The position numbers and the translations under genes were made by a program. Source: Leucaena leucocephala (taxonomy: Eukaryota; Streptophyta; Magnoliopsida; Fabales; Fabaceae). From it: a DNA stretch of 64,000 nucleotides. Shown here in pieces: positions 24,076-34,270 of the stretch. The notes below the pieces were generated by a model that was not told where the DNA came from, did no database searches, and saw nothing but the letters and a program-made list of their open reading frames with translations. The DNA lies in NCBI GenBank assembly GCA_037074615.1, contig CM073549.1, positions 4,655,001 to 4,719,000 of the forward strand, written 5' to 3'. Numbering within the stretch: the first letter of the stretch is position 1; each line of letters begins with the position of its first letter.

Positions 24076-24359
24076 TTTTTCTTACTAACCACTTGATAAA
24101 TATCTAATTCCTTAAGAAAGGTAAATGTAATTCTTTTTTAATTTAAAATATAGTTAATGAGTTATTAACTGTCCTTAATTTTGATAGTGTGGATGAAATT
24201 GACTTATATTTTGTATTCAAGATTAATATTTTTTTTATCCTAATTTTTCATTTGAAATTAAAAATAAATTTTAAAAGTTGACGAATAATAACACAATCAT
24301 TCTTCTCCGTCACACACACGACAGTCTAAACATGATAAACCAGTTTCAAACAAAACGTA

Positions 24360-24450
24360 TTAAAACGGTAAGGGCCATGAATTGGATCCACAAAGCACCA
24401 ATTACGGGACCTGTTGATCAGACCCATGCCATAGAAAAGTGCAAAAGTAT
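24360..24450 (+). repeat. orphan protease-upstream module
   Basis: AAAACGGTAAGGGCCATGAA, GGATCCACAAAGCACCAATTA and CGGGACCTGTTGATCAGACC, followed by CATGCCATAGAAAAGTGCAAAAG. It is closely similar to the stretch at 25030-25230 and to the upstream regions of CP2 and CP3. No protease exon follows. Confidence 0.6.
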
Positions 24451-24826
24451 TTAGAGGGAATTAATATATTAATTAGATTTCGTCAAAAAATTGACAAAAA
24501 GAATTTTTTGATATGATTACTTAATATTTGGTATTAACGGGTCTGATTTAAGCATTGGAATTAGCTATTTGTTGTGATATTTTGTATTTTTAATTCACAT
24601 TGTTTGAATTTTAAACTTAAAAAAATTGAATTTTTTCTCAACTTAGCATAGTAGGTTGTGAAAAAAATATCAGTTTTTATACATTTGAGATTGGGAAAAA
24701 CGATATGGGACCTTATAGTTCCAATATAAATTATTAAAGAAAATATTTTAGTAGATTAATGTGTTATGTTTAGAATAAAAATAAATCTCTTTATTAATTC
24801 TTACATTTAAGATTGGGGGCAATAAT

Positions 24827-25003
24827 TTTTTTGGTAAAAAAAAATTTAGGTAGGTTCGGCACATGTCCCTAAAGTATTTACAAAGAACTTATGAGATTGT
24901 CTACTGCAAGAGCTTCATAATGATAGAAAGAATTAAATTTATATTTTTATAAGATATAAATTTATTTTTTATTATTAATATTAAATCTCATTAGCACACC
25001 GGA
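24827..25003 (-). mobile_element. tRNA-derived SINE, family 1 copy b
   Basis: A diverged copy of the element at 385-572. On the plus strand both share TAGGTAGGTTCGGCAC/TAGATGGGTTCAGCAC, then TAAAG, ACTTATGAGATTGT, GAGCTTCATAATG. It is flanked by GGCAATAAT at 24818-24826 and 25004-25012, a plausible 9-bp target duplication. The B box is decayed. Confidence 0.6.
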
Positions 25004-25029
25004 GGCAATAATAGTCATACCAAAGGTAT

Positions 25030-25057
25030 TAAAAACGGTGAGGCCCATGAAAGGGAT

Positions 25058-25116
<59 letters not shown>

Positions 25117-25235
25117 ACCGATGATTACGCGTGGAACTTGTTTCTATAAACCAAAATTATAGCCAATGAACTTTCCTAGCGACCAAGACGGGACTTGTTG
25201 ATCAGACACATGCCATAGACAAATGCAAAAGCATT
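25030..25235 (+). repeat. orphan protease-upstream module expanded by a (TA)n tract
   Basis: The same module as before CP3 (AAACGGTGAGGCCCATGAAAG, GGATCCA, ATGTCACCGAT, GACGGGACTTGTTGATCAG, CATGCCATAGACAAATGCA). A (TA)n tract of about 53 bases replaces the short TATATATA. A Tourist-like element inserted just downstream separates it from anything genic. Confidence 0.65.
25061..25113. repeat. (TA)n microsatellite
   Basis: Pure TA repeat of about 26 units inside the orphan module. Confidence 0.95.
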
Positions 25236-25248
25236 TAATTTAGAGTAA

Positions 25249-25757
25249 GGGCCTGTTTGCTTCCTTTTCAAACCATAGTTTGAAAAGGGCTTATGACCTA
25301 AACTTTGATTTGAAAAAATTTTAAAATAAACAGTCATATTTGTCCATAAGTACTTTTGAGCAAAACTATGTTTAAAACCATAGTTTTAAATAAGCTATTA
25401 AAACTAGTTTTTTCAACAGTAAAAGAGCTTATGGACTATCCAATTACTATCTTACCCCTACTTTTTCTTACACTCTCTCTCCTCTCTCCTACTTTTTCTT
25501 ACATCCTCTCTCCTTTCTCCTCTCTCCTCTCTCTTCTCTTTTCTATACCTCTCTCATCTCTCTTACTTTAAATCAAATCATACCCTTTTTAGTAATTTAT
25601 CAATATAAAAATTCATTCTAAAAATAACTATCCAAACACTTATTTATTCAAAACCACTTTTTTTCATAAACTCTTCTCTAAAAATCCTTTTTCATAAGCT
25701 GTCCATAAGCCCTTTTTTTTCATAAATCTTTTTTTAAAATCTTATCTAAACAGGCCC
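25249..25757. mobile_element. Tourist-like (PIF/Harbinger) MITE with TAA target duplication
   Basis: Terminal inverted repeats are GGGCCTGTTTG at the left and, reverse-complemented, GGGCCTGTTTA at the right. TAA flanks it at 25246-25248 and 25758-25760. The subterminal parts are also inverted (AAACCATAGTTTGAAAAGGGC versus GCCCTTTTTTTTCAT/AAGCTGTCCATAAG). The 509-bp interior has a CT-rich centre (about 25460-25565) and no transposase. A second member lies at 62607-63367. Confidence 0.88.
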
Positions 25758-25864
25758 TAAATTGATATAGCATTAGAAGATTTTGTAAAAAAATTGATAA
25801 AAATAAGTTTTTTTATATAACTACTTAATATTTAATATTATCGGGTCTAATTTAAACATTAGAA

Positions 25865-26215
25865 TTAACTAGTTAAGGTATATACATATTTTTGGGGAAA
25901 AATCACTGTACACCCAAATTTATTTCCATTTGCCACCAAAACTTTCTGAACCATCACAGCACTCCCTTGAACTAAAATGAAATTAAATTTTATAGGTAAA
26001 AAAGCATTAATACCCTTTTTATTTTTTATAAAAGGAGGGTAACCTTCGCGGAAGCTCCGGTGGCTAGTTGCGGCCCAAGCTCTGACACTGTTAGCCAGAG
26101 CTCCAATAATCGGAGAAGAAATTTGACAAGAATGTGAATAGTGAGAGTTTGAACCCATGACCCTTGTCACACTTAAAAGACAATAACCCCCAAGCCCTCC
26201 AGACCTTCTGAACAT
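25865..26215 (-). mobile_element. possible SINE / repeat with B-box-like core
   Basis: On the minus strand, from about 26210, there is a GGAGGGCTTGGGGGTTA block. About 35 bases later comes GGTCATGGGTTCAAACTC, which resembles a tRNA T-arm / Pol III B box. A moderately GC-rich body follows and then A-rich sequence (about 25980-26035). The ends and target duplication are not clear. The overlapping 116-codon open frame (25865-26215, minus) has no recognised domain and is probably repeat-derived. Confidence 0.4.
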
Positions 26216-26299
26216 TTAGAGCAAAAAAGAATATAAGTAACAAAACAAATTCAATTGTCTAGATCTATTAGCAAATGAAATAAAAGGATACACAAGAAA

Positions 26300-27020
26300 A
26301 AATAGGTGATAGTGGAATTAACAACTTTCATATATATATATATATATATATATAAATATCTATATTAATAAGTGAAATAATAGGATTTATAACAAAAATT
26401 AGGCTATTAATAATAAACATAAAGAAATTAACAACTCTCATATATATAAGTATTTAGATCTATATTAACAAGTAAAATAATGAGATTTATAATAGAAATT
26501 AAGCAATTAATAACAAACATAAAGAAACTGACAACTCCTATATATGCAAGTGTCTAGATTTATATTAACAAGTAGAATAAGGGAATTTATAAAAAAAAAT
26601 TGGGGATTTTGAACAAACACCATGTCTATACATGTTTGTTGTTAATCACCTAATTTATATTATAAATGTCATTATTTCACTTGTTAATGAGGATCTTAAC
26701 ACTTACATTCGTTGGAGTTGTTACTCATTTTATGTTTGTTCTAGATCCCTATATTCCACTTGTTAATATAAATCTAGATACTTACATATATGAAAGTTAT
26801 TAATTTCCTTATATTTATTATTAATCGCCTAATTTCCGTCAAAAATCCCCTTAATTCATTTATTAATACAGATCTAGATACTTATATATATAAAAACTAT
26901 TAATTTCTTTATGTTCGTTGTTATCGCCTAATTTCTGTTTTAAATACTTTTATTTCACTACTTAACATAGCTAGAATTTCTATTGTATCCGTTTCAATTT
27001 CTGTTATGAATATTATTATC
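26300..27020. repeat. short interspersed ~100-bp repeats with internal inverted copies
   Basis: The unit GAAATTAACAACTCTCATATATATAAGT.../ ATCTATATTAACAAGTAAAATAAT... / GAGATTTATAATAGAAATTA / ...AATAACAAACATAAA recurs about three times between 26310 and 26600. It then reappears in reverse-complement form (CATAAATTTATTA / ACTTGTTAATATAAATC / TAGATACTTACATATATGAAAG type) between about 26630 and 26950. Together they form a large imperfect inverted structure of AT-rich tandem units. No gene seen. Confidence 0.55.
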
Positions 27021-27021
27021 G

Positions 27022-27337
27022 TGCACGTAGAATTTTGCTGAACTCTTCATAACTCATATCAGAAAATTTGTTTAAACCCAAATGATATGACTTTGTTTTT
27101 GAATTTTTCTCTATGATATACTTCAAAAACCTGAGATCTATGTGCCTTCTCTTCTAGGGTTTGATATTCTCGTCCTATTTCCTTCTTCCACATTTGGAAT
27201 ATATGGAAGGCTTTATCAGAAATCAACTCGTCTACATCTATATTCAAAATATAACACTCATTAGGCACACTAGAAGTGAGAAAAATAGAAGCATACCAAA
27301 GCAATAAAAGGAGGGGCAATTTAGTAGCATAACTCAT
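27022..27337 (-). pseudogene. CP4: inverted exon-1 fragment of P34-like protease
   Basis: On the minus strand an ATG at 27337 opens a signal peptide and propeptide very like CP5 (LLLLLWYASI, ELISDKAFHIFQMWKKEIG, REYQTLEE). A frame break follows near 27135, after which the original frame resumes as LGLNKFSDMSYEEFSKI until about 27025. There similarity stops, before any peptidase domain. The upstream box CCAAACGCTTGATAT (reverse complement at about 27550-27564), shared with CP5 and CP6, is separated from the ATG by about 190 bp of AT-rich sequence that the others lack. It is an isolated, inverted, dead copy. Confidence 0.85.
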
Positions 27338-27346
27338 TGTGCTAAA

Positions 27347-27540
27347 AAATTTAAAAAAGTTAAATAAATCAATTAATTATAACTAATATAATAATTGATT
27401 GACTAATTTAAATAGATTAATGAGTACATAAATATGAATTTGTTTAAAGGGTTTAGATTTAGTCACAAGTAATTAATTTATTTAACTCCTATAATCTATT
27501 ACAAAAAAGTATACTATTCTTATTTAAGTACCCAAAAAAA
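27347..27540. mobile_element. Stowaway-like MITE inserted in the CP4 leader
   Basis: It resembles the copy at 42330-42496 (AAATCAATTAATTATAACTAAT, AGATTAATGAGTACATAAATATGAA, TAGTCACAAGTAATTAATTTA). It occupies exactly the gap between the conserved upstream box and the start codon, about 30 bp apart in CP5. Its ends are approximate. Confidence 0.6.
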
Positions 27541-27973
27541 GTAATACATATCAAGCGTTTGGATTGGGGTTCTTTCATAACATTGTTCCATATAAATAGA
27601 GAGAGAAAGCAACGGTCCCTTTATCATATTTGACAATTATTAAATACAAATTGAGTTTAATACAAATAAATAAACTTAACACATCCTTGTATTGATTGAA
27701 CACGTACAGCACAAATATAAAATGTTCAAACTTTTTATATCCAACATGTTGTAACGAGGTTCTTAAATGAAAAGCAAGCTACGTTGAAAAGAAACTCAAT
27801 GTTGTTAAGCAAACTAGTCATATCGTTTTCAGTGTACTGACAATTATCTAATGCAAATGCAATTACACAATACATTCTCCACATCAAGATTAACATAAGG
27901 TGGAATCTGCAAAAATAATCATATTTGTGCATAAGAGAGTAAGATTTAGAAAGGTGACAATGCCAACACTGAA

Positions 27974-29105
27974 ATGTGCTCTAAAATAATTTGTAGTATA
28001 ATTTTATTCTTAAAATATTTAAAATAGTATAATTTCATTTAAACTAACAAAACCGTTAATTTTGATTGTTAACTGGATGAGTAAGCTAGGATTTGATCAA
28101 GACAATTTTATTTGCATAAGACAGATGACATGGCATGATGGTTTTTTTTTTTAATTTTGTGAAACAATAGCTTTTTTTATCTCGGAATATTTGAAGAATT
28201 TTGAAGATGAAAAAAATGAAGAATCATGGGAAATAATTTCTTGAAAATGGAGAAAAAAATTAACATTTATGCCATCCTATTTCTGGAAAGTGGAGAAAAG
28301 AGTTTCTTAAGGCCAGAGAATTCTGTAAAATTGAAGGGCGAAAAAAATTCATCTGGGTATTCTTCGTCAGTTTCTGAGCATCTTGAAAAATTTGATCTTT
28401 CTAAACCAAATCCCTTTCTCGGCATCCGAAGTCCGAACTGAAATGGAGCATTCTCTATTTTCCCCCCAATTTCTGAGTGTTTTTTTTTCCGTTTTCCCTT
28501 GCAATAGGGTCAATGTATCTCTTTTCCGGTGGCCAGATACACGTCATCGATCCCAACACCAGCTCTTCCAGTCACCTTAAGCCTTCCCCTGATGATTCGA
28601 ACACCCCGCTGTAAACTTGGTTCCACTACGCACAATCAACGCATCGCAGAGCGAGATCTTGGTGCGGAGCTCCTTAGGGCTCAAATTATAGGAGCCATCG
28701 ACATTTATTTGCATAATCTTTCAGTAGCTGAAAGCTTCACCGAGCTTCTCCGCCACAAGAACAGTTGAGACCGCCTGCGACCACCACCACAACAGGGTAA
28801 GCGCCATGGCTGCCGGAGGGAGACGGAGCAGGCGGAGGATAGAGGGATTTTGGAAGAGAGAGAAACTGATGAAGGAGAAAGTTTCTTTTCCCATAAAAAC
28901 TCCTTTTTGACAAAATAAAAAAAAAATACAATCTCCATTATGCTTTGTCATCTGCCATGTCATATGGCAAGCAAGATTGTTTCAGGCAAACCCTAGTTAA
29001 CTTATCAATTTAGCGGTCAAAATTAGTTTAGATGCTATTATACTATTTTAAATATTTTAAGGGTAAAATTATATAGCAAATTATTTTATAATACTAAGCA
29101 CATCT
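27974..29105. mobile_element. long-terminal-inverted-repeat element (Pack-MULE-like) carrying a PGDH gene fragment
   Basis: The left arm (about 27974-28167) and the right arm (about 28903-29105, reversed) match over roughly 190 bp. Shared landmarks are ATGTGCT, AAAATAATTTG, TAAAATATTTAAAATAGTAT, CATTTAAACTAA / CATCTAAACTAA, GTTAACT, AGATGACATGGCA, and a T-run followed by ATTTTGT. The interior is much GC-richer than its surroundings and includes coding-like DNA (see 28515-28780). Long inverted repeats around captured host-gene pieces are the hallmark of Pack-MULEs. Foldback elements are the alternative. I could not fix the outermost ends or a 9-bp target duplication. Confidence 0.75.
28515..28780 (-). 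pseudogene. captured fragment of plant D-3-phosphoglycerate dehydrogenase
   Basis: Minus-strand translation in pieces gives TVLVAEKLGEA; then, with a frame slip, QLLKDYAN; then VDGSYNLSPKELRTKISLCD followed by ALIVRSGTK; and after another slip GRLKVTGRAGVGIDDVYLA. These match, in order, the N-terminal substrate-binding region of plastid PGDH, the first enzyme of the phosphorylated serine pathway (VLVAEKLGEAG, LSPEEL, DALIVRSGTKV, GRLKVVGRAGVGIDN). At least two frameshifts and in-frame stops make it non-functional. The catalytic and regulatory parts are absent. It lies wholly between the inverted repeats of the surrounding element. Confidence 0.85.
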
Positions 29106-29347
29106 AAAAAAATATTTTAAGATACTAAGTATATTTTAATCCATCTTAATATTTTATATGGATTTTTTTCTCCAACAGCCTCTCCACTTTATAAAATAAT
29201 TTTCCAAAAATTGTCAGGGCATTTACAATAGATAATTGCCAATACAATGAAAACTGATGTCAATAGTGTTTGTTCGGCCATCAAGATGATCCATTGCTCT
29301 AGGTGCCTCGTTAAAAGATACCTCGTTTACACCTGCTCGATTTCCTT
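29106..29347. other. spacer, nothing recognised
   Basis: A short mixed-composition stretch with no open frame, repeat or RNA feature that I can support. Confidence 0.3.
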
Positions 29348-29618
29348 ATGCTTATTCATCCGATAATATTTATAAGTTATTTTTAATATATTTCATATAA
29401 ATTAAAAAAAATTTAAACTTTATTAACTATATTATAAAATTTAACAATTTTCTAAGTTTACCTATATTTAATATATATTACACTCAATAAAAATAAAGTC
29501 AACATAAATAAATAAAAAGTAAAATTGTAAATTTTTATATAAAAAAAAATTCTCTTTATCATATAAATAGAACCAAAACAATTTTTTTTTTCTTTACCTA
29601 TAAATAGGATCAGAGGAG
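29348..29618. mobile_element. MITE-like AT-rich element, family Y copy 2
   Basis: Similar in layout to 18255-18477: TATTTATAAGTTATTTTTAA at the start and CCTATAAATAGGATCAGAGG-AGTA at the end, with a T/A-rich centre. The ends are roughly inverted. Confidence 0.45.
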
Positions 29619-29989
29619 TACTTTTATTAGGTGGTCTGTGCATGTCCCAAGTGAAGATTAGATGGTTACGTCTGATAAGAAGAAACAAGGACTGTGTATG
29701 GTGCATACCCCATAAAGAAACTAATGTGTTTAATTAATCGTTAGTAAATGCAAAAGCATAAAGATGCTAAGATGTAAACATATGAAATTTGTCTCTCATA
29801 GTCAAAGTGTTCTTCCTCCTTGCCGAGGAAGGGGATTCTATTTTTTGGTCCTCCTGAAACTGGAAAGGTTTGTGCAACACTTAAAATATGCGGAGGCTTA
29901 TATCTCACTTCTCAGGATCTGGCTAAAACTGTTAGGGAATATATTAACTAAAATCATTAAAATTCAATCTAAACTATGGTAAATAGTTA

Positions 29990-30362
29990 CTCATTTTGAT
30001 CTTAATTATAAGTTACTTATAACATGTTACACAAATATGAACAAAAATTTTAAATTTCATTAACACTATCTTAAAATTCAATAAATTTTTAACATTATCC
30101 CTATTAAACATATATTATACGCTATACAAATAAAATAAATATAATAATAAATAAATGGTCAAAATATGCATCCATATGATATAAATAGGACCGACAAAAT
30201 TATTCTCTCTCTCTCTGTCCCTATTAAACATATATTATACGCTATACAAATAAAATAAATATAATAATAAATAAATGGTCAAAATATACATCCATATGAT
30301 ATAAATAGGACCGACAAAATTATTCTCTCTCTATATGTTCCTTATAAATAAGATTAGAGAAG
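29990..30362. mobile_element. MITE-like AT-rich element, family Y copy 3, with internal 120-bp duplication
   Basis: The left end TACTCATTTTGATCTTAATT and the right end (reverse complement TACTTCTCTAATCTTATTTA) form an imperfect inverted repeat. The centre contains an internal tandem duplication (30098-30337). Confidence 0.55.
30098..30337. repeat. near-perfect 120-bp tandem duplication
   Basis: Two adjacent copies with a period of 120 bp, each beginning TCCCTATTAAACATATATTA and ending in a CT run. Copies differ at one position before the CT run (TATGCATCC versus TATACATCC), so the duplication is recent. Confidence 0.95.
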
Positions 30363-30529
30363 TAACGATTATATAGTTTAGGAATAAATCTATTTACCAT
30401 ATCAACCAAATAGCTATTTTGGTAGTGTAAATATTGACTATAGAAAGTAAATGAGTAAAAATCAGTGCTATCAAGATATCTTAATTTGGTCTCCTAACAT
30501 ATGTCCAGTCTTTTTGAAACTTTTAAGAA

Positions 30530-32140
30530 ATTTTTCCACTGTAACTAAGTACAATTCCTATACATTTTACAACGAACTTACATATAACTCACGCAACCAC
30601 TCAGGTCCAACAAAATGTATTTTTTTAATTATTTATCTTTCTTTAAATACACTATCAACTTTTGTTTTTATTGATATAAATCCAAACTAGCTTACATATA
30701 TAGTTGCTCAAGGACCACACGAATGATATTTTACTTCCTCCGATTAAAATGTGTTCTTAGTCTTTTTTAGAAGACACTTACTACTTTTAATGAGCATTAA
30801 ATAACTTTCCCATATATGATGTGAGATTTTAGCATAGTCTATAACAAATAAAGGTAACATTGGAAATTGTTTGAGTTTTATAACAAATTTAATGTTTTTA
30901 ATTGTTTTTATTGATATATGTGAATCAGTTAAAATTGATTTATAATTAATAAGGACAAATGAAAATACTTTAAACTCTTGTCAACATAAAAGTGCTAAAC
31001 CAACGGAACACTCCACTACATATAGGATGAACTTTCAATACAACGTGATGATTAATTCGCATTATTAAGATAATCCAAATCAGTGAAAAACGTGTTAAAC
31101 TCAAACATGCTAATCCTATGTGGTGCATAGTGATCTGTTGGTTTGGGACCTCTAATTAAAGTAAACAATATTAAAGCAAAACCCAAGCAGATGAAGTTTA
31201 ATGGATTTATTATTAAAAAATAAGTACGTTTGATTTGAAATTCAGAAAAATAAATTTGAAATCTAGATAATTGTTAAAATGTAAATTTTGAATTCTAATT
31301 TTTTATGACATTCGTTGTGCTATGCATAGTTATCAAAATGTGTATATGTATTATTTGTAAATGGATTAATGATAATTGAAGTGGGTTTTATCTTTCAACA
31401 AAACTTTTTCCATACGCATGTATTGGTTTAAATTTAATACATCATATTTAAAAGATTCAACTATTTATTAATTATGTTAGGCTTTGTTGGTAATGGTTGG
31501 GATTTTTTTTGTTAGCATCCTTCCCAATTCAATTTCATTTTGGGCCAAAAGGACTGAAATGAAATTTTAGAATCTCTCTTGACCTCATTGAAAATTAAAT
31601 CCCATTCGTGAGATTTAATTTAAATGAAATTATCCATACTATTTTCATGGAGAAGAATATAAATAATATAAAACTTGAAATTGTTATAACCTCTCAAAGA
31701 AAATTAGGGGAATGATACTAAGATCCCAAAAGATAAATTTAATGACGGTAAAGTTCTGAAAAAGAAAGAACGTGTTAAAATATCATTTCAGACAATTGTA
31801 AATAATGGAATATATGAGATTCCATATATATTACTGTTTGAACTGATACTTTCAAGTAATCCGTCAGCAAAAAATATTTAAAACCTATTTATTCAATTTA
31901 TCTTCTACCCATCCCTTTGAATACAAAGGAATAAAAGGATGGACTCTCCAGAGATAGATTAAATACATAACCTTCGAATTGAAATCGCCACTTTTTTGTT
32001 TTAAACTGTCTGGGAGTTAAATACGGAGAAATTAATTACGTTTTAGGGACCACGTACCAATTCTTAAAATTTAAATCAATATAATGATGTAATGGTTTTT
32101 CCCCTTACTATTTTCTTATTTACATAGCATTGTATCAGTG
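30530..32140 (+). repeat. CP5 upstream spacer, duplicated before CP6
   Basis: About 30540-31260 shares blocks with about 36085-36860: AAGTACAATT..., TACA.TTTTACAA, CTAAACCAA.GGAACA, TTATTAAGA.AATCCAAATCA followed by GTGAA, ATGGATTTATTATTAAA, and TAAGTA.GTTTGATTTGAA. The CP6 version carries an extra MITE (36145-36412). No coding sequence recognised. The 79-codon frame at 30451 overlies this repeat. Confidence 0.55.
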
Positions 32141-32142
32141 GT

Positions 32143-32213
32143 TATATATATGGAACAATGCTAGGCAAGAATCACAATCCAAACGCTTGATATCTATCAC
32201 CTTCTAGTGCACA
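32143..32213 (+). promoter_or_regulatory. CP5 core promoter / leader
   Basis: TATATATA at 32143-32150 lies 71 bp before the ATG. The box CAATCCAAACGCTTGATATC (about 32176-32195) is conserved before CP6 (about 40133-40152) and, inverted, before CP4. It is therefore a shared leader element of this sub-array. Confidence 0.6.
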
Positions 32214-33577
32214 ATGAGTTGTCTTGCTACTAAATCTCTCCTTCTTTTCTTGGTCTGGTATGCTTCAATTTGTCTCGCTTCTAGGGTACCTGATGAGTAT
32301 TCCATTTCAAATCTAGATCTCGACAAGTTCACTTCTGAGAAAGAGGTCTTACATCTATTTCAAATGTGGAAGAAAGAGATTGGACGAGAATACCAAACCC
32401 TAGCGGAGGAGGCAACGAGATTCCAGATTTTCAAAAGCAAGTTGAAGTATATTAGAGAGAGAAATAGAGTAAGAAAGTATCGTCTGGGTTTGAACAATTT
32501 TTCAGATATGAGTTATGAAGAGTTCAGTAAAATCTACTTACATGAGACAGAGGAACCCATAATGAAAAGCAACAATTCCAAAATGGTATTGAACAACACA
32601 AACTGTCCAGACGCACCTCCTTCTTTTGATTGGGGGCGAGAAGGAGCCGTAACTGATGTTAAAAACCAAAACACATGTCGTAAGTTTAAATTCACGTTTT
32701 TTTTTTCATTATAAACCAATCGTAGCATATAACATATGATTAATAGCACATCATATTCATGTTTATAGAAAGTTGTTGGGCATTCTCTGCAACTGGAGCT
32801 ATGGAAGGAATAAATCAAATAGTATCAGGAAAGCTTCTGGCTCTTTCTGAACAGCAACTCATATCTTGCAGTAAGAATAACGGAAGCTGCAATAGAGGGT
32901 GGTGGTATGGTTACGCATTCCAATATGTCATTGACAATGGTGGTATTGCCTCAGAAGGGGATTATCCATATACAGCTGACAATAGTGCTTGCAATTATGC
33001 CCTGGTTAATGCATATGCAGATTTGTTTCAACTAATTGGGTACTTAGTTTAAATATTTTTTTTAATTGTTATTTTATTTTGATGCAGGAACAAAAGAAAT
33101 CCGCTACCATCGATAACTATAATTATTGGAATAGAAAACCAATATCTGAGAGTTCTCTCCAATGTTTTGTTTTCAAGCAGCCTGTTAGTGTTTCCTTATA
33201 TGCAAGCGAGGAATTTCAGAGCTACAATGGTGTAAGTCATAATTTTCATTACGTTACCGTTGTCTCTACCATCCAAAATAACATATTTAAAAAGTCATTA
33301 ATAATTTTCTTTTAAATTTTAACAGGGAATTTTTAGTGGGAACGATTGCTTAAACATCGGTTGGTGTACAGTTAATCATGCTGTATTAATCACAGGATAT
33401 GGTTCAACCGATCATGGTGAAGATTTTTGGATTGTCAAGAACTCATGGGGGATCAATTGGGGACAGCATGGCTACATATCGATTGAAAGAAACATTGGTG
33501 CTCCTGAAGGACTATGTAACATAAACTGTAATGGCGCATACCCAACCAAAGTGAAGAAAGAAACACCAGTTGTTTAG
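32214..33577 (+). CDS. CP5: P34-like papain-family cysteine protease, intact
   Basis: A 365-aa C1A protease with exons 32214-32679, 32769-33004, 33088-33231 and 33326-33577 (GT-AG, phases 1, 0, 0). Intron 1 is only 89 bp. The signal peptide is about 1-23, followed by LDLDKFTSEKEV, a hallmark of the P34-type propeptide. An ERFNIN-like stretch, LGLNNFSDMSYEEF and then the mature start APPSFDWGREGAV follow. The catalytic Cys is 158 (SCWAFSATGA), His 300 (NHAVLITGYGS) and Asn 321 (KNSWGINWG), with Gln in KNQNTC. Because of its splice junction, residue 156 is Gln where papains have Gly (C-Q-S-C-W). The C-terminal tail KVKKETPVV extends past the usual end. Two N-glycosylation sequons (NNS, NNT) precede the mature domain. 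It is probably an active secretory-pathway protease. Confidence 0.92.
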
Positions 33578-34270
33578 CTTGCATCTTCTTCTATTTGGAG
33601 TACGTACACCTCTAGCAGTAAAAAATAAAGTCATATATGTATTTGGTGTAATTAAATAAATGGCAAATGATTTTCCTTATAAATAATGATTAGTGTGTCT
33701 TTATTATGAATAAAAGCCTTTATATGCACTCTATTTTTTCATCTTCATCAAAATGATGTAGGGCTAATTAATTGTTGTGGTTAGAAAATGTAAAGGGTAA
33801 TAAGTAATGCCAATAATGAAAATATATTTTTAATCTTCAAATCCAAACTCAACCTCTACCAACTTCCAAACCTTACCACGCCAGCTCCCAAAGCAAGTAC
33901 CAAAAGTCTAGAATCGAGGCACAAGTACCTTTAAAGCGAGCGAATATGTACCCCAAAACCCTCTAAATTAAGAATAAAAGCATATATATTAAAATTATAA
34001 AAAAATTAATGGAGGATGCCAAAAATCTGATGGGGTTTATTGGGTTATTAGAAAAGAAAAATAAGTAGGTTCGATATCAATTTAGAACAACAAAAAGCAA
34101 GAGTTCAAATTTAGTTGGTTTCAACTAAGGTTAAGTTAAAATACTTCGTATCTCAAAAGACAAGGTTGATGAATAGTGATAGGGGTGCAAAATCTTAAAA
34201 TTAATTAATAGGTAAAATATAAAGTTTGACCTCCCTAAATGTAATTTTCTGCAAGGGAGTGCATGGGCCC
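33578..34270. other. CP5 3' flank, partly repeated before CP6
   Basis: It contains ATAAATAAATGGCAAATGATTTTCC, like the 3' flanks of CP6 and CP6'. About 34050-34200 (AAAAATAAGTAGGTTCGAT, AAGAGTTCAAATTTAGTTGG) is related to 36800-36930. No gene recognised. Confidence 0.4.

Noticed and set aside
25865..26215. 116-codon minus-strand frame as a gene
   Set aside because: No domain; coincides with a B-box-containing repeat.
26300..27000. CRISPR-like array
   Set aside because: The repeats are long, diverged, AT-rich and partly inverted, in a plant nuclear context, with no cas genes.
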